From: Dyella japonica A8
GTDB taxonomy: Bacteria; Pseudomonadota; Gammaproteobacteria; Xanthomonadales; Rhodanobacteraceae
Assembly (NCBI RefSeq): GCF_000725385.1
Contig: NZ_CP008884.1
Location: forward strand, 4,464,001 to 4,528,000
Length of the DNA: 64,000 nt
Reading direction: 5' to 3'
Shown: one piece after another, positions 25,105 to 32,812 of the stretch
Numbering within the stretch: position 1 is the first letter of the stretch
Layout: each line of letters starts with the position of its first letter
Translations under genes and position numbers: made by a program
The notes under the pieces: model-generated
What the model was told of the DNA's origin: nothing
The model's database searches: none
What the model saw: the letters and a program-made list of their open reading frames with translations, nothing else

Positions 25105-26067
25105 ATGGCCATGCCGCTGCCTCCCGCGCCTCATGTCACACGTCGCCGCCTGCTGCAGGCCGCCGGGCTTGCCATCGCGGCGGGTGCGCTTTCGCCATGG
25201 CGCGTTCGTGCCGACACGTCGCGCCGCTCCCGCCTGATCCTGCTGGGCACGGCCGGTGGCCCCACGCCCAAGGCGGATCGTGCCGCCCCTGCCAACGCCA
25301 TCGTGGTGGACGGCGTGACCTATGTGATCGATTGCGGCAACGGCGTGGCGCGTCAGATGGTGCAGGCCGGGCTGGATCTTGGTTCGATCCGCCACGTCTT
25401 CATCACCCATCAGCACTCCGACCACAACGCGGACTACGGCAATCTGCTGTGGCTGGCATGGTCCGGACCACTGCACTCGCCGGTGAATACCTGGGGGCCA
25501 CCGCCGCTGGCCGAGATGACGCGGCTGTTCCTCGCGATGAACGACTATGACATCCGTACCCGCATCGCCGACGAAGGCCGCCCGCCACTGGCGCCGCTGA
25601 TCCGGCCGCACGAACTCACCGGCCCCGGGCTGGTCACGCAGGATGCACGCGTAAAGGTCACTGCCGCGCTGGTGCAGCATCCGCCGGTGGCGCCAGCCTT
25701 CGCCTATCGCTTCGACTGCCCGGACCGCAGCATCGTGTTCTCGGGCGACACCCGTCCATCGGATAACCTTGTCGCCCTCGCCCGCGGTGCGGACGTGCTG
25801 GTCCATGAGGTGATGTACCTCCCCGCACTCGACAAGCTGATCGCCACCGAACCGAATGCCACGCGCCTGCGCGAACATCTGCTGGCGAGTCACACCACCA
25901 CGGAACAGGTCGCTCGCATCGCCACCGACGCCGGCGTGAAGACGCTGGTGCTCAACCATTTCGTGCCGGGAGGCAATCCACCGGTGCCGGAGGAAACGTG
26001 GCGCGATGCCGTCGCGCCGCACTTCAAGGGCCGCCTGATCGTCGGCCGCGACCTGATGGAGATCTAA
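25105..26067 (+). CDS. Exported metallo-beta-lactamase-fold hydrolase (RNase Z/arylsulfatase-like), Tat signal
   Basis: A 320-residue protein. Residues about 10-35 form a twin-arginine signal (TRRRLLQAAGLAIAAGA). The metal site is HQHSDHNADY near residue 103, with later ligands in VQHPPV, SGDTRPS and LNHFVP. The overall layout (cofactor-free barrel, GTAGGPTPKADRAAPAN start) resembles periplasmic RNase Z-like phosphodiesterases or arylsulfatases; substrate unknown. GGAGAG about 7 nt upstream decides ATG 25105 over 25093. It ends 7 bp from the convergent acyltransferase. Confidence 0.87.
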   Translation: MAMPLPPAPHVTRRRLLQAAGLAIAAGALSPWRVRADTSRRSRLILLGTAGGPTPKADRAAPANAIVVDGVTYVIDCGNGVARQMVQAGLDLGSIRHVFITHQHSDHNADYGNLLWLAWSGPLHSPVNTWGPPPLAEMTRLFLAMNDYDIRTRIADEGRPPLAPLIRPHELTGPGLVTQDARVKVTAALVQHPPVAPAFAYRFDCPDRSIVFSGDTRPSDNLVALARGADVLVHEVMYLPALDKLIATEPNATRLREHLLASHTTTEQVARIATDAGVKTLVLNHFVPGGNPPVPEETWRDAVAPHFKGRLIVGRDLMEI

Positions 26068-26074
26068 TCATCCA

Positions 26075-27229
26075 TCAGGCCGGCACCGCGGAGACGGCAG
26101 GCACGGGCAGCATGCGTGCACGCAGACGCTGCTCCGCCGGCAGCGAGATACAACGCTCCACCGCACGACCCAGCATCCAGCACAGCGGTAGTGCCGGCAG
26201 ATACCACAGATAGCCGTGCGCGATGTCGCTTCCCATGGCTCGATACACACGCACGATGCCAAACACCACGAACATGTGGGTCAGGTAGATCTCGTAACTC
26301 AGGCGCCCCCATGAGCGCAGCCAGTCCAGCCCACGCCACGGCGTGCGCCCCACGGGCGCCCACGCACTGGCCAGTACTAGGCACAACGCCGAGCCGGTGA
26401 GCAGCAGCATGTAGCCGTTGTGCATCATCTGCCACAGCAACTTGCCTTCGAACATCACCAGATAGAGTCCGACGGCTCCCGCCACGCCCAGCGCGGATGC
26501 CACATGCGGCAGCACCGTTCGCCAGCGCTGTGCCAACAGCGCGCCGAGCACACCCGTGGCAATCGCCGCCATGCCGGGCAGATAGGCCTTCTCCTGCCAG
26601 ATCTCATTGTCTGCCAGCGCGGCACGCGTCCATGGCAAGGACACTGCCAGCACGAGCAGCATCGGCGCCAGCACCCAGGTGCGGCGCGTCAGCAGGCAGA
26701 CGATGGGGAAACCCAGGTAAAACACTTCCTCGATCGACAGCGACCACAGCACGTCCCAACCGCCCGGCAGGTAGCCGGTCATGCCTTCATACCAGTTCAA
26801 GTGGAAACCCAGCGCCGCGACAATGGCGCGCGGCAACGACTGTCCTTCGCGCTGGACGACGTAATCCTGTACGCCGAGCAGGTGAAGCACGCTGAGCACC
26901 AACACCAGCAGCACGAGACAAGGTGCGATGCGCGAGAACCGTCGCGCGTAGAACGTGCGCAGATCGATGTTCGCCAACGACCCGCTGCGCCGCAGCGCGT
27001 TGCTGGTAATCAGGAAACCGGAGATGACGAAGAAAATGAACACCGCCTCGTAACCGTTGAAGTTCAGCGCATTCAGCAGCTTTTCCGGAAACAGGCTCAC
27101 CAGCTCTGTCTTGCGCAGCTTGATGCGCAAACCGATGTGGTGCAGCACCACGAGCAGGATGGAAAGACCGCGCAGCAGGTCGATGCCCGCATTGCGGCGC
27201 AAGCCCACGTCGTTCGGCATGGCGCCCAT
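26075..27229 (-). CDS. Acyltransferase 3 family membrane protein
   Basis: A 384-residue polytopic protein: NAGIDLLRGLSILLVVLHHIG with the conserved His, VFIFFVISGFLITS, then LRTFYARRFSRIAP and WSLSIEEVFYLGFP, all standard for acyltransferase 3. About ten membrane segments. Its ATG at 27229 shares a base with the LysR stop (TGATG), so the two are coupled; ATG 27220 is an alternative. Acceptor unknown. It is not a close copy of the acyltransferase at 4246. Confidence 0.87.
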   Translation of the reverse strand: MGAMPNDVGLRRNAGIDLLRGLSILLVVLHHIGLRIKLRKTELVSLFPEKLLNALNFNGYEAVFIFFVISGFLITSNALRRSGSLANIDLRTFYARRFSRIAPCLVLLVLVLSVLHLLGVQDYVVQREGQSLPRAIVAALGFHLNWYEGMTGYLPGGWDVLWSLSIEEVFYLGFPIVCLLTRRTWVLAPMLLVLAVSLPWTRAALADNEIWQEKAYLPGMAAIATGVLGALLAQRWRTVLPHVASALGVAGAVGLYLVMFEGKLLWQMMHNGYMLLLTGSALCLVLASAWAPVGRTPWRGLDWLRSWGRLSYEIYLTHMFVVFGIVRVYRAMGSDIAHGYLWYLPALPLCWMLGRAVERCISLPAEQRLRARMLPVPAVSAVPA

Positions 27230-28110
27230 CAGCCCAGCCTCTGCAGCGCGAAGTCAACGAAGGTACGCAATTTCGCCGTTGGCCGTGTCTCGCGCCGACG
27301 CACGACATGCACATGCCGCGCGGGTAACTCCCAGTCCGGCAACAGGCGGACCAGCAGGCCCGCCTCGATCGATGGCGACAGCAGCACATCCGCCTGCGCC
27401 ACCACGCCAACGCCGCACAGCGCCGCACTCAACAGGGCCTGTCCGTTGTTGCATACCAGCGGGCCCTGCACGGGGATCTCCACCCGACGCTCTCCCTTGG
27501 TGAAACGCCAGTGGTGATGGCGCCCCCAGGCCATGAAGCCGAGACAGGCGTGACCCGCCAGGTCATCCGGCTCCTCCGGTACGCCATGGGCCTGCAGGTA
27601 GGCAGGGCTGGCGACAACGAACATGTGTGCCGGGGCCAGCGGGCGCGCCACCAGTGCATCGTCCAGTAGCGGCCCCGAACGGAACGCCACGTCAAAGCCC
27701 TCTTCATGCAGATCGACCACGCGGTCGTTGAGGCTCAACTCCACCTGCACGCTGGGGTACTTCGCCATGTAGGCGCCCACCACCGGCATCAGGCGATGCG
27801 CGCCCCAGGTCACCGGCGCGGTGACGCGCAACGTGCCTTGCGGCTCCGCGCGCAGGGCCTCAGCCACCCGGTCCGCCGCCTGCACGCTGTTGAGCACGTC
27901 GCGACAGCGCTCCAGATAGGCCACGCCGATCTCGGTGATGTGATGGCGTCGCGTGGTGCGCTCGAGCAATTGCGCGCCGAGCTGCTGCTCCAGTGCGCGC
28001 ACATGGTTGGCGACCATGGTGGTCGACAGGCCGGACGCCTCGGCGGCCGCGGCAAAACTGCCCTTCTCCACCACGCGGACGAACACTTCCATGCTGGTCA
28101 GTCGATCCAT
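27229..28110 (-). CDS. LysR-family transcriptional regulator
   Basis: A 293-residue regulator: helix-turn-helix at residues about 1-60 (MDRLTSMEVFVRVVEKGSFAAAAE) and an effector domain of the CrgA-like group (TLRVTAPVTWGAHRLMP). The ATG at 28110 fits the family; 75 upstream in-frame codons overlap the divergent gene's promoter and were dropped. It is divergent from the secreted propeller gene at 28208 and coupled to the acyltransferase downstream. TTTATAAA at 28150-28157 could serve as -10 on either strand. Confidence 0.92.
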   Translation of the reverse strand: MDRLTSMEVFVRVVEKGSFAAAAEASGLSTTMVANHVRALEQQLGAQLLERTTRRHHITEIGVAYLERCRDVLNSVQAADRVAEALRAEPQGTLRVTAPVTWGAHRLMPVVGAYMAKYPSVQVELSLNDRVVDLHEEGFDVAFRSGPLLDDALVARPLAPAHMFVVASPAYLQAHGVPEEPDDLAGHACLGFMAWGRHHHWRFTKGERRVEIPVQGPLVCNNGQALLSAALCGVGVVAQADVLLSPSIEAGLLVRLLPDWELPARHVHVVRRRETRPTAKLRTFVDFALQRLG

Positions 28111-28207
28111 TCGAAAGCCCTGCTGCAGAGTGAAGGAACCGGATGCGCATTTATAAACCAGAAGCCGCCGCCAACAATCCCTGCCCATCGACACAGGGAG
28201 AACCACC

Positions 28208-29203
28208 ATGAACATGCCACCGCTGCTGCGCCATCTGGCCCTGGCGTGCGCCTGCGCTTTCGCCGCCGCAAGCCACGCGGGCGATGCACCGTTGTCCACG
28301 CGCCCGTTGCCGGCGGACTGGTACCCGGAAAGCATCGCCGTGGGCCCGGACGGCTCGTTCTACGTCGGCAGCTGGCGGCAAGGCGCGGTGGCCCGGATCA
28401 GGCCCGGTGCCGACCAGCCGGACGTGCTGGTAACGCCCGGCGCCAACGGCCTTTCCAACGGACAGGGCGTGCTGGTGGATGCCCGCCGTGGCCTGCTGTG
28501 GATCTGCTCCGGCACCTTCGGCTTCACCACCGTGCCCACGCAACCCAGCGCACTCAAGAGCTACGATCTGGCGACCGGCGCGCCGCGCGCCAGCTACGCG
28601 CTGCCCGACAAGGGTTACTGCAACGACCTCGCGCAGGACGAGCAAGGCAACCTCTACGTCACCGACTCGTTCCAGCCGCGCGTGTTCCGCTGGCGCGACG
28701 GCGATGCGGCGCTGGAAATCTGGAAGCAGGATCCGGCCTTCGCAGCCGGCCCCGAGGGCTTCAAGCTCAACGGCATCGCCATCGACGGCAAGCATGTATA
28801 CGTGAGCACGGTGACCGCTGCGTCCTACCTGTTGCGCATCGACATGAAGTCCGACGGCAGCGCCGGTGACGTCGCCCGTATCGACATGCCGCGCACGCTG
28901 AAGAATGCGGACGCCATCCGTTCGGCGGGACCGGACCGGCTGGTGATCTTCGAAAGCAACGCATTCGGCCACAACGGCCCCTACGGCGGGGAGATCTCGC
29001 TGGCCACGCTGGCCGGCCACCGCGCCACCTCGCTGGTCACGCTGGTGGCGGGGCTCAACGATCCGTCATCCGGGGTGATCGCGAATGGCCGCGTGTACTA
29101 CATCGAATCGAAGTACAGCCTGCTGTTTGCACACAAGGGGGACGACGCCGGCATACCGCGCCACGTGCCGTTCGACGTGCAGTCGGTGCCGCTGCCGCCA
29201 TGA
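28208..29203 (+). CDS. Secreted SMP-30/gluconolactonase-like beta-propeller protein
   Basis: A 331-residue protein with a signal peptide (to about residue 24, AAASHAG). The rest reads as a six-bladed propeller: ESIAVGPDGSFYVGSW, GVLVDARRGLLWIC, DLAQDEQGNLYVTDS and GIAIDGKHVYVS are blade strands like those in SMP-30/NHL families. Related proteins hydrolyse sugar lactones, but I cannot confirm the metal ligands. AGGGAG precedes the ATG. The divergent LysR gene is the likely regulator. Confidence 0.82.
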   Translation: MNMPPLLRHLALACACAFAAASHAGDAPLSTRPLPADWYPESIAVGPDGSFYVGSWRQGAVARIRPGADQPDVLVTPGANGLSNGQGVLVDARRGLLWICSGTFGFTTVPTQPSALKSYDLATGAPRASYALPDKGYCNDLAQDEQGNLYVTDSFQPRVFRWRDGDAALEIWKQDPAFAAGPEGFKLNGIAIDGKHVYVSTVTAASYLLRIDMKSDGSAGDVARIDMPRTLKNADAIRSAGPDRLVIFESNAFGHNGPYGGEISLATLAGHRATSLVTLVAGLNDPSSGVIANGRVYYIESKYSLLFAHKGDDAGIPRHVPFDVQSVPLPP

Positions 29204-29274
29204 ACTGCCAGCAGGGCAAGGACACGCATCGCGCCTGCCCTTGCCGGGGGCCGGCCCCGCACCGGGTATTCCGA

Positions 29275-30063
29275 TTAAGGTGTGGCGGCAGGCAGGTCGT
29301 GGATCATCTGCTGCGCCAGCCCTTCGTAGTTGTAGTCGAAGTGATGGTCGCCGGTCTTTTCATAGACCTTGATCCACGGCGGCAGCTTGGGATCGGCGCA
29401 GATGGTGTCGTCCTTGTCCTGCACGCCGTAGTAGCAGACCACCGGTGGATGGTTGTCCAGCGCGACCAGCGGCGGCATCGCATCGTAGTGCCTGACCGGG
29501 TTGACCCACTGGAAGAAATCCTGCGTCCAGGTTTTCCACTTGCCCTCGCGCGCGGAGATATAGCCTTCCATTTCGATCTCGAAATTCGCGTCCTTGCTCG
29601 GCGAGAGCAGGACGATCTGCGCGACGCGCGCGCGCCCTTCGGGGCTGAGCTTGCCCACAATGGTGGGGATCACGTCCGCGCCGAACGAGAAGCCGATCAG
29701 CCAGACGCGCTTCTTGCCGTTCTGGGCCAGGGTGCGCGTGATCAGCGCATCCAGGTCGGCGGCCGAATCGTCCGGGCCCTTCTCGCGCCAGTAGTACTGC
29801 AGCAGGCTGATGCCTTCCACGGGAATACCGTGCGAGGCGATGATCTTGCCCAGGGACTGGTCCAGGTCGCGCCAGCCGCCGTCGCCGGAATAGAAGATGG
29901 CGACCACGTCCCCGCGCCCTTCCAGCGGCGTGACACCGGGTTGCGCCGGCACCTGCACCAGCGATTCATCCATGCTGGCGTGATGCCACGGATGCCAGGC
30001 CAGCAGGCCCACGCATGCAGCAAACACCAGTACCAGGCCCACCACCTTCCAGAATCGTTTCAA
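29275..30063 (-). CDS. virJ: VirJ/AcvB-like lipase-fold protein coupled to mprF
   Basis: A 262-residue protein with an N-terminal membrane anchor or signal (FWKVVGLVLVFAACVGLLAW) and the VirJ domain: VVAIFYSGDGGWRDLD, GISLLQYYWREKGPD, nucleophile elbow LIGFSFGADVIPTIV, late DHHFDYNYEGL. The frame stays open upstream inside mprF, but TTG at 30063 gives KRFWKVV and overlaps the mprF TGA by 4 bp (TTGA), so I take it as the start. In Agrobacterium AcvB hydrolyses the lysyl-phosphatidylglycerol made by its MprF-like partner LpiA (published work); the same role here is inference. Confidence 0.87.
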   Translation of the reverse strand: MKRFWKVVGLVLVFAACVGLLAWHPWHHASMDESLVQVPAQPGVTPLEGRGDVVAIFYSGDGGWRDLDQSLGKIIASHGIPVEGISLLQYYWREKGPDDSAADLDALITRTLAQNGKKRVWLIGFSFGADVIPTIVGKLSPEGRARVAQIVLLSPSKDANFEIEMEGYISAREGKWKTWTQDFFQWVNPVRHYDAMPPLVALDNHPPVVCYYGVQDKDDTICADPKLPPWIKVYEKTGDHHFDYNYEGLAQQMIHDLPAATP

Positions 30064-32666
30064 CGGCGCACCATGCCTGACAGACCACCCGAGATGAGGC
30101 TCGCCACATTGGCGAACACCAGCGGAAGCGCGATGCCGTTGGGCACCGCGAGGTAACGAGGTTCCCATACGGGATCGAATTTGTCTTTGTACTTGCGCAA
30201 CCCGCGGAAGTTGTAGAAGCGCTCGCCACGACCGAACAACATGGCGCCCAGGCGACTCCACAGCGGCGCACTGCGCCGGTTCTGCAGGCCGGAGAACGGT
30301 GCCATGCCCAGATTGAACCAGCGGTAGCCCTCCTGCTTGGACCACTGCATTAGGCTGATGAAGAGGAAGTCCATGACGCCCGCGGTACCGTCGGGCAGGT
30401 GCCGCATCAGGTCCAGCGAAGCCTCTTCCTTATTGCCGCAGAGGAACAGGTTGGCGAAGGCCACTAGGTCCTCGCCCTGCCACACCAGCGCCATCGGCGT
30501 GCGTTCCAGGTAACGCGGGTCGAAGGTGCCCAGCGAGAAGCCCTTCTCGCGCACGCCCTTGTCGCGCATCCACGCGTCGGAAATCTTCTTCAGCTGCGGC
30601 ATCAACGCGGTCACCGCCTCGGCCGGCACGATCTCCATGCGCATGCCGTCGCGGGTGAGCTTGTTGATGGTGTTGCGCAGCACCTTCTTGGACTTGCCGT
30701 CGAGGTTGAAGCCGGTGAGGTCCACGCGGGCCTCCTCGCCGATCTTCAGGAAGTTCATGCCCACTTCCAGGTACAGGTCCAGGTCTTCCGGGCGGACCTG
30801 GTAGAACAGTGGCCAGCCGCCGGCTCGCTCGCACTGGTCGCGGAAAGTCCACACCAGTTCGCGGCGCGCATCTTCGTCCTCGCCCACCGGGTCGCCCATC
30901 GCCACCCAGCTGCGGCCTTCCACGTCGTACATGATGAAGGCGCGATTGTCGGCATCGAACAGCAGCGTCTTGTCGCCCGTCAGGGCAAGGTGTCCCTGCG
31001 CGGAGGTATAGCCCTTGATCAGGGGCAGCGCGCGCTGCAGGTCGTCCTCGTTCGGAAGGTGCAGGTCCGGGCGGGCCGGGCGGATCAGGTTGGCCAGCGC
31101 GAACAACAGGCCCACGGCCGCCGCACCCACCAGTGCGCGCAGCGCGCGCGGCGCACCGCCGTGGTAGAAGCTGAACTCCCACCACAGGTTGTTGCTGTAT
31201 TCGACGTGCTTGTAGCTGAAGCCGACCAGCCAGCCGGCACAGACCAGCACGGCGACGATGGCGATGATCCAACCCCACGAGAAGCTCGCGGTGAACATCG
31301 ACGCACGCCGGTAGAACAACTTGTGCGCCGGCGCCAGCGCGAGGGCGAGCAGTGACAGCAGCGTGGCTTCTTCGTAATCGATGCCCTTGAGCAGCGACAG
31401 CACCGCACCCAGCACCAGCAGCACCAGCGTGAGCACATAGGCCGCGTCGAGGCGTCGCTGCAGGCCACGCGCCAGGATCAGCAGCATCATGCCGACCACG
31501 CTGGACAGGAAGTGGGACACTTCCAGCACGGCCAGCGGCAGCACGTCGCGCAGGATGGCCATGCGCGCGGGCAGCGCCGAGGTAGCGCCCGAGAACAGCA
31601 GCACCGCGCCCGACACCATCGTCAGGCCGGCAAAGAACGGCGGCAGCAAGCCGGTGAACCACGGCGCCAGCAAGGCCTTCTGGCGCAGGCCGCGTGCCTC
31701 GCGCCACAGCACCACGACCGTCGCGGCAAACAGCGGCAGGAAGTAGTAGATCAGGCGGTAAGCCGCCAGCGCGCCGAGGATGGGCGCTTCCAGGCCCTGA
31801 TTTCCTTCCGCGCCGAAGCCCGCCAGCATCACCGCCTCGAACACGCCCAGGCCACCGGGCACATGGCTGATCAGGCCGGCGATCTGCGCCAGCACGAAAA
31901 TGGCGAGAAAGTGGCCGAAGCCCGTGTCCACCTGGTTGGGCATCAACAGGTACAGCACGTAGGCCGCCAGGCCCCAGTCCACTGCGCCCACCAGCACCTG
32001 ACGCGTGGCGACCAGGGTGCCCGGCAGGCTCAGGCGCCAGCGCCAGATGCGCAAGGGGCGGCCAAGCAGGCGACTGCCGGCGATCCACAGCAACGGGATC
32101 AGCGTGAGCACGATGGCGACAGGAAGCCGCAGGCTCGCCAGCGGCAACGACGGCGGCACGGGCACCAGCAGCAAGGTAAAGCCGGTGAGCGCGCTCAGGC
32201 CCAGCCAGAAGCTGAGCGTGGTGTAGACCACCACCTTCGCCACTTCCGCCGTGGACAGGCCGGCCTGGATATAGAAGCGATAGCGGATGGAGCCGGAGAT
32301 CAGTAGCGCCATGCCCAGCGCATTGCTGAAGGCGTAGCTGATAAAGGAAATCAGGCTGACCTGCGCACCCGGCAGGTGCTTGCCGATGTATTTCAGCCCG
32401 AACCAGTCGTACAGGATCATCACGCCGTAGCTGCCGGCCGTGAGCAGCACGGCCAGCGCGAGGCGGTAGTTCTCCAGCCCGTGGACGTAACGGGCCACCT
32501 CGCGGTAGCTCACTTCGCTGGCAAGATGGCGCAGCGCCCACAGCGCCAGGCACAGCATGGCCACCGAAAGCAGCGGACCGGCAAGCCTGCGCAACCGGGC
32601 CATCAGGCCAGGGCGGGCAAGCATCTCACCGGAAATCGGGGCCTCCGCCCCTGTCTGCTCCACCAC
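30060..32666 (-). CDS. mprF: Bifunctional aminoacyl-phosphatidylglycerol flippase/synthase
   Basis: An 868-residue protein. Residues about 20-520 are a polytopic flippase part with some twelve to fourteen helices (SNALGMALLISGSIRYRFY, AQIAGLISHVPGGLGVFEAV). Residues about 540-868 are the cytosolic synthase (DUF2156): LLFDADNRAFIMYDVEGRSWVAMGDPVG, GKSKKVLRNTINKLTRDG, EASLDLMRHLPDGTAGVMDFLF, FYNFRGLRKYKDKFDPVWEPRYLA. It moves Lys or Ala from tRNA to phosphatidylglycerol and flips it outward, lowering negative surface charge and sensitivity to cationic peptides. It starts at GTG 32666 with GGAGG upstream and is coupled to virJ. Confidence 0.95.
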   Translation of the reverse strand: MVEQTGAEAPISGEMLARPGLMARLRRLAGPLLSVAMLCLALWALRHLASEVSYREVARYVHGLENYRLALAVLLTAGSYGVMILYDWFGLKYIGKHLPGAQVSLISFISYAFSNALGMALLISGSIRYRFYIQAGLSTAEVAKVVVYTTLSFWLGLSALTGFTLLLVPVPPSLPLASLRLPVAIVLTLIPLLWIAGSRLLGRPLRIWRWRLSLPGTLVATRQVLVGAVDWGLAAYVLYLLMPNQVDTGFGHFLAIFVLAQIAGLISHVPGGLGVFEAVMLAGFGAEGNQGLEAPILGALAAYRLIYYFLPLFAATVVVLWREARGLRQKALLAPWFTGLLPPFFAGLTMVSGAVLLFSGATSALPARMAILRDVLPLAVLEVSHFLSSVVGMMLLILARGLQRRLDAAYVLTLVLLVLGAVLSLLKGIDYEEATLLSLLALALAPAHKLFYRRASMFTASFSWGWIIAIVAVLVCAGWLVGFSYKHVEYSNNLWWEFSFYHGGAPRALRALVGAAAVGLLFALANLIRPARPDLHLPNEDDLQRALPLIKGYTSAQGHLALTGDKTLLFDADNRAFIMYDVEGRSWVAMGDPVGEDEDARRELVWTFRDQCERAGGWPLFYQVRPEDLDLYLEVGMNFLKIGEEARVDLTGFNLDGKSKKVLRNTINKLTRDGMRMEIVPAEAVTALMPQLKKISDAWMRDKGVREKGFSLGTFDPRYLERTPMALVWQGEDLVAFANLFLCGNKEEASLDLMRHLPDGTAGVMDFLFISLMQWSKQEGYRWFNLGMAPFSGLQNRRSAPLWSRLGAMLFGRGERFYNFRGLRKYKDKFDPVWEPRYLAVPNGIALPLVFANVASLISGGLSGMVRR

Positions 32667-32774
32667 GCGTTTACCGCCTCCACATGACCGTCGCGCAACG
32701 CTGTCGCTGCGACCGCCTAGGATAGCCGGTCAACGTGCCCTCCTGTTCGATCGTCGCATGCGGGCATGACATTT

Positions 32775-32804
32775 GGTCGCGCCCCCTTCAGGTAGGGCGC
32801 GACC
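32775..32804. terminator. Hairpin downstream of the OPT transporter gene
   Basis: GGTCGCGCCC and GGGCGCGACC form a 10-bp stem 9 bp past the transporter stop. No T-run follows on the minus strand (CCAAATG), so it is probably a 3'-end hairpin separating this gene from mprF. Confidence 0.45.
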
Positions 32805-32812
32805 GGGGTGCC

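Noticed and set aside
27229-28335. 75-codon N-terminal extension of the LysR gene
   Set aside because: It would overlap the divergent gene's start, and the helix-turn-helix begins directly at MDRLTS.
30430-32553. Long alternative minus-strand frame inside mprF
   Set aside because: Arg/Ala/Gly/Pro-rich frame-shifted reading of mprF with no domain.
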